This document shows positions 24,511 to 33,232 of a stretch of DNA of 64,000 bases, piece by piece. The stretch's first letter is position 1, and each line of letters opens with the position of its first letter. Location: NCBI GenBank assembly GCA_041662485.1, contig JBAZSJ010000009.1:62001-126000 (forward strand), read 5' to 3'. The notes beneath the pieces are model-generated. The model had not been told where the DNA came from. It made no database searches and was given only the letters and a program-made list of their open reading frames with translations. Both the position numbers and the translations under genes were made by a program. The stretch comes from Rariglobus sp041662485 (GTDB taxonomy: Bacteria > Verrucomicrobiota > Verrucomicrobiia > Opitutales > Opitutaceae).

Positions 24511-24597
24511 GTAGGAGCGGCTTTACGCCGCGATGGTTCGAGCGTGGGAGCGAGCCGGCTCGCGATGTTCGGAATCGCGGCGTAAAGCCGCTCCTAC
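24511..24597. repeat. REP pair (BIME-like), family B
   Basis: Starts GTAGGAGCGGCTTTACGCCG (hairpin GCGGC/GCCGC) and ends CGGCGTAAAGCCGCTCCTAC. It lies between two minus-strand genes, 13 bases from the M29 aminopeptidase stop. A near-identical 88-bp copy is at 51068-51155. The head closely resembles REP sequences of pseudomonads. Confidence 0.9.
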
Positions 24598-24610
24598 ATT
24601 CGGAATGAAG

Positions 24611-25732
24611 TTATTTCGCGCCGAGCAGGTAATCGGGGTTCAGTTTGTGCAGAGCCTTCGGGACAAAGAGTCCGTCCTTGCGGATGAGTTTGCCGTCGAA
24701 CCAGATTTCGCCACCGCCCCACTCCGGACGCTGGATGTTCACCATGTCCCAGTGGACCTGCGACTGGTTGCCGTTGCCATATCCCTCGTAGGCCTGGCCG
24801 GGCGTGAAATGGAAACTGCCGGCGATCTTCTCGTCGAAGAGGATGTCGCGCATCGGCTCAAGGATGTGCGGATTGAAGCCGATGGCGAATTCGCCGATGT
24901 AGCGCGCGCCGGGATCGCTATCGAGGATTTCGTTGAGGCGCTTCGTGTTGTTCGCGGTGGCCTCGACGATCTTCCCCTTCTTGAAAACGAGACGGATGTT
25001 GTCGAACGACGTGCCGAGATAAACGGTCGGTGCGTTGTAGCTGACGACGCCCTCGACCGAGTCTTTCACCGGGCAGGAAAACACCTCGCCGTCGGGGATG
25101 TTGCGCTGGCCGCCGCACTCCTTGGCGTGAATGCCCTTGATTGAAAAGTGGAGGTCGGTGCCCGGGCCCTTGATATGCACGCGATCGGTCTTCTCCATCA
25201 GATCACGAAGCACCGTCATGCCGGGAATGAGCCGGGCATAGTCGAGCGTGCAGACCTTGAAATAAAAATCCTCGAACTCCTCCGTGCTTTTCCCTGCCTG
25301 CTGGGCCATGGCGGACGTGGGCCAGCGGAGCACGACCCACTTGGTCTTGTTCACACGGTGGTCGATCACCGGCTTCATCAGCCGCGAGACGAGCTGCACG
25401 CGCGACGAGGGAATGTCGGCGTTTTCGAAGATGTTGTCCGAACCGCGCAGCGCGATGTAGGCGTCCATCTTCTCCATGCGGTGCAGCTCCACCTCGGCGT
25501 GCGGTGCGTATTGGGCTTCTTCGGCGCCGAGCATGAGCTCGCGGGTGACGCGGGCGCGGTGGATGTTCACGTAGGGAAGCGCGCCCCGGGCGCGGGTCGC
25601 GCGGATGAGCGCGATGACCATCGCCTCGGGCACGTCAAAAGCATCGATGAGGACACGCTCGCCCTTTTTCAGATCGCAGGAAAAACCGGTCAGACCTTCG
25701 GCCAGTTTGTTGTAACGGGTATCAATGATCAT
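24611..25732 (-). CDS. M29-family aminopeptidase
   Basis: Co-catalytic metallo-aminopeptidase (AmpS/AmpT/PepS type) of 373 residues, predicted cytosolic. Expected metal-site and catalytic residues are visible: Glu in NIPDGEVFSCPV, Glu in ARYIGEFAIGFNP, His in AGSFHFTPGQAYEG and the HxD in QSQVHWDMVN. The N-terminal domain (about 1-180) has the family's Rossmann-like part, RVLIDAFDVPEAMVIALIRATRARGA. The C-terminal GGGEIWFDGKLIRKDGLFVP is typical. It starts at an ATG with lpxK 11 bp upstream, so co-transcription with lpxK is likely though functionally unrelated. Substrate breadth is unknown. Confidence 0.9.
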   Translation of the reverse strand: MIIDTRYNKLAEGLTGFSCDLKKGERVLIDAFDVPEAMVIALIRATRARGALPYVNIHRARVTRELMLGAEEAQYAPHAEVELHRMEKMDAYIALRGSDNIFENADIPSSRVQLVSRLMKPVIDHRVNKTKWVVLRWPTSAMAQQAGKSTEEFEDFYFKVCTLDYARLIPGMTVLRDLMEKTDRVHIKGPGTDLHFSIKGIHAKECGGQRNIPDGEVFSCPVKDSVEGVVSYNAPTVYLGTSFDNIRLVFKKGKIVEATANNTKRLNEILDSDPGARYIGEFAIGFNPHILEPMRDILFDEKIAGSFHFTPGQAYEGYGNGNQSQVHWDMVNIQRPEWGGGEIWFDGKLIRKDGLFVPKALHKLNPDYLLGAK

Positions 25733-25743
25733 GTTTTTAAAAT

Positions 25744-26934
25744 TTAACCGATCGGCATGGCCGTCTCCGGAAAACAGATCCGGTCGACCGCCTCGTCGAA
25801 GTCCGCCGCGCCGCGGATGATGTCAATCTCCAGCCGCAGGTAGTAAACCGGCACGGGACACGGAAGGCCGTCCGGCAAACGCACGGCGTCCTTTTCGGTG
25901 GTGACAATGAACGCGACCTTCTGGGCCAGCGCCGCGCTGAAAATCTCCACGAAGTCCTCGTAGGAAAAACGGTAGTGGTCGAGGAAGCGGCGCGTGAACG
26001 AAATGTGTCCGCCCAGGTCGCGCAGGAATTTCTCGAAGCTCTCCGGCACCGCGATGCCGCTGAACGCGCCGACGTTTTTGCCCTTGAGAAATTCCAGCGG
26101 CTGGCGTTCGTCGGAGCCGAAGCGCTGCAGATACTGCGGACGGTGCGCGCACTCGATGATGTCCACGCCCGGGTTGTGCTGGTGGATAAGGTCTTCGAGT
26201 TCGGAGTCGCGCTGGCCGTTCGACTTGGTGAGAAAAACGTAGCTGGCGCGCTGGAGATGCTTGATCGGCTCGCGAAGAATGCCGCGCGGGAGGAGGTGGC
26301 CGTTGCCGAAGGGATTGGTCTTGTCCACGAGCAGCAGGTTGAGCCGGCCCTTGAGCGGAAGATATTGGAACCCGTCGTCCAGGATGAGCGTGTCGCAGCC
26401 GAATTTTTTGACGGCGTAGGTGCCGGCCTTCACGCGGTTCTTGTCCACGAGGACGATCACGCCGGGGAGGTTTCGCGCCAGCATGTAGGGCTCGTCGCCC
26501 GCCTGCTCGGAATCGAGAAGGACTTTTTTGCCGTCGCTGACGATGCGGGGCGGCGGTTCGGAGGTGTGCGAGAGCCAATACCACCACTTTTTCCACATCG
26601 GCGGGGCCTTGCTTTTGTAGCCGCGCGACAGGATGGCGACATGGCGGCCGCGGTCACGAAGGGCGCGGGCGAATTTTTCCACGACGGGGGTCTTGCCCGT
26701 GCCGCCCACCGTGAGGTTGCCCACCACGACCACGAGGCAGCCGAGCGGCTGGTCATGGAGGATGCGCTTGCGGTAGAGCCATAAGCGGGCCTGCGCGACG
26801 CCGTTGAACAACACCGAAAGCGACTGGAGAAACGCCGCGAAAAGCGTCGCCCGCACGTCCTCGCGCCGCCCGAAAATCACGTCGATCGTGTATTGTTCGA
26901 AGCTGTTGATTTGGCGCTTAAGCCAGGACGACAT
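25744..26934 (-). CDS. lpxK: Tetraacyldisaccharide 4'-kinase
   Basis: Phosphorylates the 4' position of tetraacyldisaccharide-1-phosphate to form lipid IV-A, at the inner membrane. The product is 396 residues (typical 310-380; the N-terminus is about 50 residues longer). P-loop VVVGNLTVGGTGKTPVVEKFA lies near residues 68-88, preceded by a hydrophobic anchor segment. Further signatures: AILSRGYKS, VGDEPYMLA-like AGDEPYMLARNLPGVIVLVDKNRVKAG, DTLILDDGFQYLPLKGRLNLLLVDKTNPFGNGHLLPRG and VGAFSGIAVPESF. Ends with a PVYYLRLEIDI strand. It diverges from the aminotransferase gene across 145 bp. The next enzyme in the pathway, WaaA, is at 4.3-5.5 kb. Confidence 0.95.
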   Translation of the reverse strand: MSSWLKRQINSFEQYTIDVIFGRREDVRATLFAAFLQSLSVLFNGVAQARLWLYRKRILHDQPLGCLVVVVGNLTVGGTGKTPVVEKFARALRDRGRHVAILSRGYKSKAPPMWKKWWYWLSHTSEPPPRIVSDGKKVLLDSEQAGDEPYMLARNLPGVIVLVDKNRVKAGTYAVKKFGCDTLILDDGFQYLPLKGRLNLLLVDKTNPFGNGHLLPRGILREPIKHLQRASYVFLTKSNGQRDSELEDLIHQHNPGVDIIECAHRPQYLQRFGSDERQPLEFLKGKNVGAFSGIAVPESFEKFLRDLGGHISFTRRFLDHYRFSYEDFVEIFSAALAQKVAFIVTTEKDAVRLPDGLPCPVPVYYLRLEIDIIRGAADFDEAVDRICFPETAMPIG

Positions 26935-27079
26935 GGAGGTGGATTAGGGAGTTGACGGTGCGGCGGCGGTAAAGCTTGGTAGAAAGTTCTACTACGCCGC
27001 GGGCCGGGTCACGCAACTTAATCCTCCACGAGTCGCTGATTACCGCAACCCGCGCGCGAAAGTGAAAATTCCAACGCCC

Positions 27080-28171
27080 ATGAGCTACAAACTGTTCATT
27101 CCCGGTCCAATCGCCGTCTCCGACAAGACCCTGCGCGCCATGGCTCAGCCCATGATCGGCCACCGCAGCCCCGACTTTGTGGCGCTCTACCAGTCCATTC
27201 AGCCGGACTTGCAGGCGCTCTTTTACACCAAGGATCCGGTGTATATCTCCACCAGCTCGGCCTGGGGCGTGATGGAAGGCTCTCTGCGCAACGTCTGTCA
27301 CAAAAAGGTTCTCAACTGCATGAACGGCGCGTTCTCCGACAAATGGAACGACGTCGCCCTCCGCTGCGGCAAGCAGGCCACCGCCCTCAAGTTCGACTGG
27401 GGCCAGCCCGTCGATCCCGAGGCCGTCCGCAAGGAACTCGCCACCGGCGCCTACGACTGCATCACGATCATCCACAACGAGACCTCGACCGGCACGATGA
27501 GCGACATCAACGCCCTCGCCGCCGTCCTCCGCGAATTCCCCGACGTCGTCTCGATCATCGACACCGTCAGCTCCTTCACCGTCGTTCCGATCAAGAAGGA
27601 CGAGCTCGGCCTCGACATCATTATCACCGGCTCCCAGAAGGCCCTCGCGATGCCCCCCGGTCTCGCCCTGATCACGGCTTCCAAGAAGGCCCTCGACCGC
27701 TCCGCCCTCGCCAAGGACCGCGGCTATTATTTCGACCTGATCGAATTCCAGAAGAACCACGAGAACGGCATGACCCCGAGCACCCCGTGCATCGCGCTCA
27801 TCTACGCCCTCAAGTCGAAGCTCGAAGACATCAAGGCCGAGGGCATCGACGCCCGCTACGCCCGTCACGCCCGCCTGAACAAGATGGTCCAGGACTTCAT
27901 CTTCTCGAAGGGCTTCAAGCTGTTCCCGAAGGCCGGCTACGGCGCCGTCTCGCTCAACTGTTTTGCCAACACCCAGAACGTCGATCTCGGTGCGTTGAAC
28001 AAGATCCTCAAGTCCAAGCACAAGCTCGTGATCGACGGCGGCTACGGCAAGCTGAAGGGAAAGACCTTCCGCATCTCGAACATGGGCGACGAGACCGACG
28101 CCACCATCGCCGAGCTCATCAAGGCCCTCGACTCCGCCCTCGCCGAAACGCCCAAGCTCGCGACCGCTTAA
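27080..28171 (+). CDS. PLP-dependent aminotransferase (serine/alanine-glyoxylate type)
   Basis: Class V aminotransferase of 363 residues from the ATG at 27080 (MSYKLFIPGPIAVSDKTLRAM); a GTG 18 bases upstream is in frame but less likely. Family features: MIGHRSPDFVALYQSIQPDLQALF, TSSAWGVMEGSLRNV, HNETSTGTMSDINALA, DTVSSFTVVPIKKDELGLD and the PLP Schiff-base Lys in ITGSQKALAMPPGLA near residue 187. The sequence pattern fits the SPT/AGT family, which includes phosphoserine aminotransferase-like and hydrogenase-associated members; the amino donor cannot be fixed, although glycine/serine metabolism is most likely. Followed by a strong terminator, so monocistronic. Confidence 0.88.
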   Translation: MSYKLFIPGPIAVSDKTLRAMAQPMIGHRSPDFVALYQSIQPDLQALFYTKDPVYISTSSAWGVMEGSLRNVCHKKVLNCMNGAFSDKWNDVALRCGKQATALKFDWGQPVDPEAVRKELATGAYDCITIIHNETSTGTMSDINALAAVLREFPDVVSIIDTVSSFTVVPIKKDELGLDIIITGSQKALAMPPGLALITASKKALDRSALAKDRGYYFDLIEFQKNHENGMTPSTPCIALIYALKSKLEDIKAEGIDARYARHARLNKMVQDFIFSKGFKLFPKAGYGAVSLNCFANTQNVDLGALNKILKSKHKLVIDGGYGKLKGKTFRISNMGDETDATIAELIKALDSALAETPKLATA

Positions 28172-28196
28172 GCGATCCGTTTTCTTCACAGTCACA

Positions 28197-28225
28197 ACGG
28201 CAGGCTCGAAAAGCCTGCCGTTTTT
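28197..28225 (+). terminator. Rho-independent terminator
   Basis: ACGGCAGGCT (28197-28206) pairs with AGCCTGCCGT (28212-28221) around a 5-base loop, followed by TTTT. It separates the aminotransferase from the toxin-antitoxin pair. Confidence 0.92.
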
Positions 28226-28245
28226 CATGCCCAAATCCTTGACTC

Positions 28246-28279
28246 TTTCATTTGAAATACTAAAACTACTCAAATGAAA
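28246..28279. promoter_or_regulatory. Palindromic operator over the Xre antitoxin start
   Basis: TTTCATTTGA at 28246-28255 and its exact complement TCAAATGAAA at 28270-28279, separated by 14 AT-rich bases. The right half covers the ATG of the antitoxin gene (28274). A TTGACT hexamer at 28239-28244 is a possible -35 element. The spacing, two helical turns between half-site centres plus a few bases, suits a dimeric helix-turn-helix repressor such as the encoded Xre protein. Confidence 0.75.
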
Positions 28280-28720
28280 TACACCCAAGGTGAAAACGAT
28301 TCCGCTCCGTGGGTCTTAAACGAAGCCGCCGCGATCTCCCCCGCCGATCCGGCCGCCGTTGTGGAGCGCATCATGAACGGGTTGCCTGTGCTCGAATTCG
28401 ACGCGTTGCGCGAGCTGCTTGGTCTCACCGTCGAAGACATGGCCCGCAAGATCGGCATTTCCGTCGCCACCCTTTCGCGTCGCCGCCAGCACCGCGAGCC
28501 GCTTGATCCCGCCCACGGCGACCGCATCATGCGTTACGCGCGTCTCTATTGGCTGGCGGTCGAGTTGCACGATGGCGATTCCGTCACCGCCCGCGCTTGG
28601 CTGCGCCGCCCTGCGGTCGGCTTGAAAGGCCGCACCCCCGTCGATTTCGCCGAGAGCGAGACCGGCGCCCGCGAGGTCGAGTATTTGATAGGCCGCATCG
28701 AGCATGGCGTCTACGTCTGA
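28274..28720 (+). CDS. Xre/MbcA/ParS-type antitoxin (DUF2384)
   Basis: Antitoxin of a RES-Xre pair, 148 residues. A central helix-turn-helix-like segment (about 55-80; LLGLTVEDMARKIGISVATLSRRRQ) precedes the MbcA/ParS toxin-binding C-terminal domain (about 90-148), which ends GARE-VEYLIGRIEHGVYV, as is usual for this family (the tail plugs the toxin active site). PVDF and GLKGRTPVDF match the common GxxPxD element. The gene overlaps the RES toxin by 17 bp. A palindromic operator spans its start codon, so negative autoregulation is likely. The upstream terminator and low-GC promoter region isolate the pair as an independent module. Confidence 0.92.
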   Translation: MKYTQGENDSAPWVLNEAAAISPADPAAVVERIMNGLPVLEFDALRELLGLTVEDMARKIGISVATLSRRRQHREPLDPAHGDRIMRYARLYWLAVELHDGDSVTARAWLRRPAVGLKGRTPVDFAESETGAREVEYLIGRIEHGVYV

Positions 28721-29189
28721 CCCCGCCGGCCTGCGCATTTGGCGTCTGGTGAAAGAGCGTCATGCCGAAAACGCCTTCGACGGCGAAGGGGCCCGCATCT
28801 ACGGCGGACGCTGGAACTCCCCCGGGCGCCGCGTCGTTTATACCAGCGGTTCGCTCGCGCTCGCCGCATTGGAGACCTTGGTCCATCTCGACCCGGCGAT
28901 GCCCTTGCCACGCTTCCTGGCGTTCCCCTCGCAACTTTTTTCAACGGACATCATCCCCGCCGGCCTGCCTGCCGCGTATTCGTTGTCCGGAGTGCCGCCT
29001 GATTTGACGCAAACTCGCCGCTTGGGCGATCAGTGGTTGGACGAGGGACAACACCTGGCCCTTTCCGTGCCCAGCGCCATCGTGCCGCAGGAATCCAATC
29101 TCCTCCTAAATCCGCTTCATCCACGCTTCGCCAAGCTCATGATTGGATCACCCGTGACGTTCGCCATAGACGCACGTTTACGGCGGTGA
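28704..29189 (+). CDS. RES-domain toxin (NAD+-degrading)
   Basis: RES toxins (ADP-ribosyltransferase-like fold) deplete NAD+ by phosphorolysis or hydrolysis. The product is 161 residues with the three family residues in order: Arg in GGRWNSPGRRVVYTSGS (with the preceding Arg in IYGGRW), Glu in LALAALETLVHLD, and Ser in LALSVPSAIVPQESNLLLNP. The C-terminus (DARLRR) is normal, so the toxin appears intact. The ATG at 28704 lies inside the antitoxin gene, giving a 17-bp overlap and likely translational coupling. Neighbouring genes are housekeeping, which suggests the pair was acquired as a unit. Confidence 0.92.
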   Translation: MASTSDPAGLRIWRLVKERHAENAFDGEGARIYGGRWNSPGRRVVYTSGSLALAALETLVHLDPAMPLPRFLAFPSQLFSTDIIPAGLPAAYSLSGVPPDLTQTRRLGDQWLDEGQHLALSVPSAIVPQESNLLLNPLHPRFAKLMIGSPVTFAIDARLRR

Positions 29190-29254
29190 TTGCAGCCCGC
29201 CCGCAAAACTAATCCTTGAAATCGCCGCCTTCGCCGCCTATCGGCTCGCCTCCC

Positions 29255-32092
29255 ATGAAGTCCCTCATCATCGCCGAGAAGCCGTCCGTCGCGGCCGATC
29301 TGGCCCGCGCCCTCGGCAAAATCCCCAAGAAAGGCGACCACTACGAAGACGACACCTACGTGATTTCGTCCGCCGTCGGCCACTTGGTGGAACTCGAGAT
29401 GCCCGAGGACATCGACAAAAAGAAATACGGCTTCTGGCGCCTGGAGATGCTCCCCATCATCCCGGAAAAATTCGGCCTCAAGCCCATCGCTGACTCCAAG
29501 GACCGCTTCGACCAGCTCAAAAAACTTCTCGCCCGCAAGGACATCGACCTCGTCATCAACGCCTGCGACGCCGGCCGCGAGGGCGAACTGATCTTCGAAT
29601 ACCTCTACCAACTCGCCAAGTCCAAGCTCCCCGTGAAACGCGCGTGGATGCAGACCATGACCACCGAAGGCATCCAAGAAGCCTTCAAAAAACTTCGCGA
29701 CGGTTCCCAGATGCGCGGCCTCGCCGACGCCGCCCGCTGCCGCTCCGAGAGCGACTGGCTCATCGGCATCAACGGCACCCGCGCCCTCACCAAGCGCATG
29801 TTCGGCTCCCGCGCCGGCAACGTCGCCTCCGTCGGCCGCGTGCAGACCCCCACCCTCGCCATCGTCTTCAACCGCGAGCTCGAAATCCGCAATTTCAAGC
29901 CCCGCGCCTTCTGGCGTGTCACCGCCGAGTTCAAAGTCGCCAAGGGCACCTACGAGGGCGTTTACCAACGCTCTAACTATAAGAAGGTCGAAAACGACGA
30001 ACACGACCGCATCGACCGCGTCTGGGACAAGGCCATGGCCGAGGCCGTCCTCGCCGCCTGCGTAGGCAGCCAGCTTGCTGGCGCTCCGATCTTCGCATCC
30101 GTCCGCGAAGAGAAAAAAGGCTCCAACCAGGCCAGCCCGCGTCTCTACGACCTGACGACCCTCCAGCGCGAGGCCAACGGCCGCTTCGGCCTCCCCGCCC
30201 GCCGCACGCTCCAGATCGCCCAGGCCCTCTACGAGCGCCACAAGGCCATCACCTACCCGAGAACCGACTCGCGCGCCCTACCCGAGGATTACATCCCGAC
30301 TTGTCGCCAGACGTTGCAAAACCTTTCCGGCGACCTCGGCAAACACGCCGGCACCGTCCTCGACCAAGGCTGGCTGAAGCCGAACAAGCGCATCTTCAAC
30401 AACGCTCAGATCTCGGATCACTTTGCCATCATCCCGACGACCACCGCGCCCGCCAATCTCGATGAGATGGAGGCCAAGGTCTACGACATGATCGCCCGCC
30501 GTTTCGTCGCGACGTTCTTCCCGTCCGCCGAGTTCGACATCACCACGCGCATCTCGACCGTCGCCCCCGGCCACGATTTCAAAACCGAGGGCAAGGTCCT
30601 CACCGCCCCCGGCTGGCTCGCCGTCTACGGCAAGAACACCGTCGACGACGACTCCCCCGACTCCAAGGCCCTCCCCGCGCTCACCCCCGCCGACAACGCC
30701 CGCGCGATCACCGCGACCGCCACACTCCACACCGAGACGACCAAGCCCCCTCCCCGCTACTCGGAAGCCACGCTCCTCTCCGCCATGGAGGGCGCCGGCA
30801 AACTCGTGGACGACGAAGCCATGGCCGACGCCATGAAGGAACGCGGCCTCGGCACCCCCGCCACCCGCGCCGACACCATCGAAGGCCTGATCAACCAGAA
30901 ATACATGGAGCGCAACCAGCGCGAACTCGCTCCGACCACCAAGGCCGAGTCCGTGATCGAGTTCCTCGCCGCCGTGAAGGCCGACGCACTCACCCGCCCC
31001 GACATGACCGGCGAATGGGAACACAAGCTCCGCCTGATGGAGAAGAACCAGTTCCCGCGCGACAAGTTCATGGCCGAGATCATCGAGGTCACCAAGGGCA
31101 TCGTGGACCGCACGAAAACCTTCGAGGAAAACGAGTCCAACTCCCGCGTCACCGACATCCTCTCGCCCACCGACGGCCAGCCGATGCTCGAAACCCTCCG
31201 TGGCTTCAAATCCCGCGACGGCGTCCTCACGGTCTATAAGGTTATGAGCGGTCGCAAACTCGACGAGTCCGAAGTCCGCGAACTCGTCGCCACCGGTGAA
31301 ATCGGCCCGCTCGACGGTTTCGTCTCCGCCAAGACCGGCAACCGTTTCCCCTCGAAGATCAAGATCGTGGACGACGCGAAAAAGCCCGGCCAGAAGAAGG
31401 CCGAGCTCGATTTCGGCAACAAGGTCGACGTCGGCACGCTCGAACCGTTCTGGACCGATCCCAAGACCAGCGCCGAACTCTGCGAAGCGCCCACCAGCTA
31501 CATCCTGCGAGAAAAAGACGCCGAAACCGGCGAATGGAAAGAGAGCTTCAAGGTCGGTCGCATCATGTGCCAGAAGCCGATCACCCGCGAAATGGCCATC
31601 GACCTCGTCGGCCCGAACAAAAAGACCGGCCTCATCCAGGCCTTCATCTCCAAGAAAGGCCGCCCGTTCGACGCCTTCCTGCTCCGCGTCGGTCCGAAGA
31701 TCGCATGGGAATTCCCGCCCCGCGCACCCCGCGCCGGCGGCAAGAACGCCGACGGCACCCCGCGCGCACCCCGCAAAGCCAAGGCTCCTCTCGACCTCAC
31801 GACCGCGCAAAAACTCGGCGAGAGCAAACTCCACGACGGCGAACTCTACCTCACACCCGAAGCCTTCGTGGTCGTCAAACCGCAGGCCGACGGCAGCCCG
31901 CGCACCGTGTTCGAGTTGAAGCGCATCCTCTGCGGCAAGGAACTCCCCGTCGAAGAAATCGAGCGCCTCGTCGAAATGGGCAAGACCGGTCTGATCGAAG
32001 GCCTGCTCTCCAAACGCGGCACGACCTTCAGCGCCTACCTGACGCTATCGAAGGACAAGAAAAAGGCCGAGTTCGAATTCCCGTCTCGTTGA
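29255..32092 (+). CDS. topB: DNA topoisomerase III-like (type IA)
   Basis: Type IA topoisomerase of 945 residues that cuts and rejoins one DNA strand. The start MKSLIIAEKPSVAADLARAL (ATG at 29255) is the TopB signature; the upstream in-frame ATG at 29216 adds only a Pro/Ser leader. TOPRIM: NACDAGREGELIFEYLY (about 100-115). The catalytic Tyr is in ITYPRTDSRALPEDY near residue 333. GLGTPATRADTIEGLI and RPDMTGEWEHKLRLME follow. The C-terminus (about 640-945) has Toprim_Crpt-like repeats, e.g. SGRKLDESEVRELVATGEIG, CQKPITREMAIDLVGPNKKT, CGKELPVEEIERLVEMGKTG, separated by a basic Ala/Pro/Arg linker. A 26-base REP is read in frame near residue 270. It may be the main relaxing enzyme or a decatenase. 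Confidence 0.92.
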   Translation: MKSLIIAEKPSVAADLARALGKIPKKGDHYEDDTYVISSAVGHLVELEMPEDIDKKKYGFWRLEMLPIIPEKFGLKPIADSKDRFDQLKKLLARKDIDLVINACDAGREGELIFEYLYQLAKSKLPVKRAWMQTMTTEGIQEAFKKLRDGSQMRGLADAARCRSESDWLIGINGTRALTKRMFGSRAGNVASVGRVQTPTLAIVFNRELEIRNFKPRAFWRVTAEFKVAKGTYEGVYQRSNYKKVENDEHDRIDRVWDKAMAEAVLAACVGSQLAGAPIFASVREEKKGSNQASPRLYDLTTLQREANGRFGLPARRTLQIAQALYERHKAITYPRTDSRALPEDYIPTCRQTLQNLSGDLGKHAGTVLDQGWLKPNKRIFNNAQISDHFAIIPTTTAPANLDEMEAKVYDMIARRFVATFFPSAEFDITTRISTVAPGHDFKTEGKVLTAPGWLAVYGKNTVDDDSPDSKALPALTPADNARAITATATLHTETTKPPPRYSEATLLSAMEGAGKLVDDEAMADAMKERGLGTPATRADTIEGLINQKYMERNQRELAPTTKAESVIEFLAAVKADALTRPDMTGEWEHKLRLMEKNQFPRDKFMAEIIEVTKGIVDRTKTFEENESNSRVTDILSPTDGQPMLETLRGFKSRDGVLTVYKVMSGRKLDESEVRELVATGEIGPLDGFVSAKTGNRFPSKIKIVDDAKKPGQKKAELDFGNKVDVGTLEPFWTDPKTSAELCEAPTSYILREKDAETGEWKESFKVGRIMCQKPITREMAIDLVGPNKKTGLIQAFISKKGRPFDAFLLRVGPKIAWEFPPRAPRAGGKNADGTPRAPRKAKAPLDLTTAQKLGESKLHDGELYLTPEAFVVVKPQADGSPRTVFELKRILCGKELPVEEIERLVEMGKTGLIEGLLSKRGTTFSAYLTLSKDKKKAEFEFPSR
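30062..30087 (+). repeat. Single REP element inside topB
   Basis: GTAG head followed by GCAGCCAGCTTGCTGGCGCTCC, with hairpin GCCAGC-TT-GCTGGC. It is read in frame as VGSQLAGAP in the topoisomerase. No inverted partner follows. Stem sequence differs from the other families in the window. Confidence 0.6.
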
Positions 32093-32179
32093 GTCAAGGT
32101 GGACGGCGACCTCCGGGCGCCGTCTGCCTTCTTGCCTCAGCCGCCTGAAACCTAACGCCTTTCCCGGCGTCATCCCTCC

Positions 32180-33127
32180 ATGCAATCTCGAGCCAAAAAC
32201 TACCTCATCATCCTGCTGGCCTTCGCCACCGCCACCGCCGGAACCATCGCCTGGCGCCAGAATCAGCGCCTGAACAGCCTTCAAGCCGAACTCCTTGCCG
32301 CCAAGACTGCTCCTTCCCCCCGCAAGGCCGCCGCCAGACCCCAGCCTTCCGTCGCCACTGTCGCCGATACCAAGACGGCCACCGACGCGGCTGTCGCCTC
32401 TGCCGACGCCCCCCCCTCTCCGCAGGCCCGCCAGCAGCGCAACAACAACCGCCCCAATCTCACCGCCCTGATGGCCAACCCCGAGTTCGCCAAGGCTTGG
32501 AACATCGAGCGCCGCTCCCAGCTCGACAACCGCTACGCCGGCCTTTTCAAACAGCTCAACCTCTCTGCCTCTCAGCTGGAAAGCTTCAAAAACCTGCTGG
32601 TCGAGCGCGATTCAGCCGCGATGGATGTTTACGCCGCCGCACGGGACAAGGGCATCGATCCCCGCGCCGACCGCGACGCCATCAACAAACTCGTCGCCGA
32701 ATCCCAAGCCGACGTCGACCAGAGCATCAAGGCCGCCCTGGGCGACACCGGTTACCAGCAGTATCAGAATTACCAGACCACCCAACCGCAGCGAGCCGTC
32801 GTCTCCCAGCTCGAGCAGCGTCTCAGCTACTCGGCCACGCCGCTCACCAGCACACAGTCCAGTTTTCTTGTGCAGGCTCTCAGCACCCAGTCCACCGATG
32901 CCGCGGCCACTGCGATCGACCAGAGTGGCGGCCCGGGCGGTCCCGGAAGCCGGGGCGGCAACACCGTTGCGATCACCGACGCCGTCATCCAGCAGGCTCA
33001 AAGCGTTCTGACTCCCGATCAGGTCACCGCCCTCAAGGATCTTCAGGCCCAGCAACAGGCCCAGCAAAAGATGAGCCAGATATTCCGCACCAACAACGGC
33101 GGAAACCGCGCGCCCGGCGGCAACTGA
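32180..33127 (+). CDS. Membrane-anchored LTxxQ-like envelope protein
   Basis: Predicted inner-membrane-anchored periplasmic protein of 315 residues. An N-terminal helix (NYLIILLAFATATAGTIAW) precedes an Ala/Pro/Thr-rich linker (about 40-85) and a helical domain. Two helices carry LTxxQ-like motifs: LFKQLNLSASQLESFKNLLVERD near 118-140 and QSVLTPDQVTALKDLQAQQ near 275-293, a pattern known from Spy/CpxP-type periplasmic chaperones. The end is Gln/Asn/Gly-rich (GGNRAPGGN). No partner kinase lies next to it. It lies 87 bp after topB and is probably transcribed alone. The LTxxQ relationship is my inference; otherwise the protein is uncharacterised. Confidence 0.7.
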   Translation: MQSRAKNYLIILLAFATATAGTIAWRQNQRLNSLQAELLAAKTAPSPRKAAARPQPSVATVADTKTATDAAVASADAPPSPQARQQRNNNRPNLTALMANPEFAKAWNIERRSQLDNRYAGLFKQLNLSASQLESFKNLLVERDSAAMDVYAAARDKGIDPRADRDAINKLVAESQADVDQSIKAALGDTGYQQYQNYQTTQPQRAVVSQLEQRLSYSATPLTSTQSSFLVQALSTQSTDAAATAIDQSGGPGGPGSRGGNTVAITDAVIQQAQSVLTPDQVTALKDLQAQQQAQQKMSQIFRTNNGGNRAPGGN

Positions 33128-33232
33128 AACGCCTCGGTCCGGAGAGCGCTTCCTCTAAAAGAACGGCGCAGCGCGGCGGACCGTTTCGCCTGGCCTCAGA
33201 GCGTTTCAGTAAACCTGTAGCTGATCTGAAAT

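Noticed and set aside
21281..24597. Clustered repeats considered as a CRISPR array
   Set aside because: The elements are unequal, inverted rather than direct, lie in separate intergenic gaps, and no cas genes are present.
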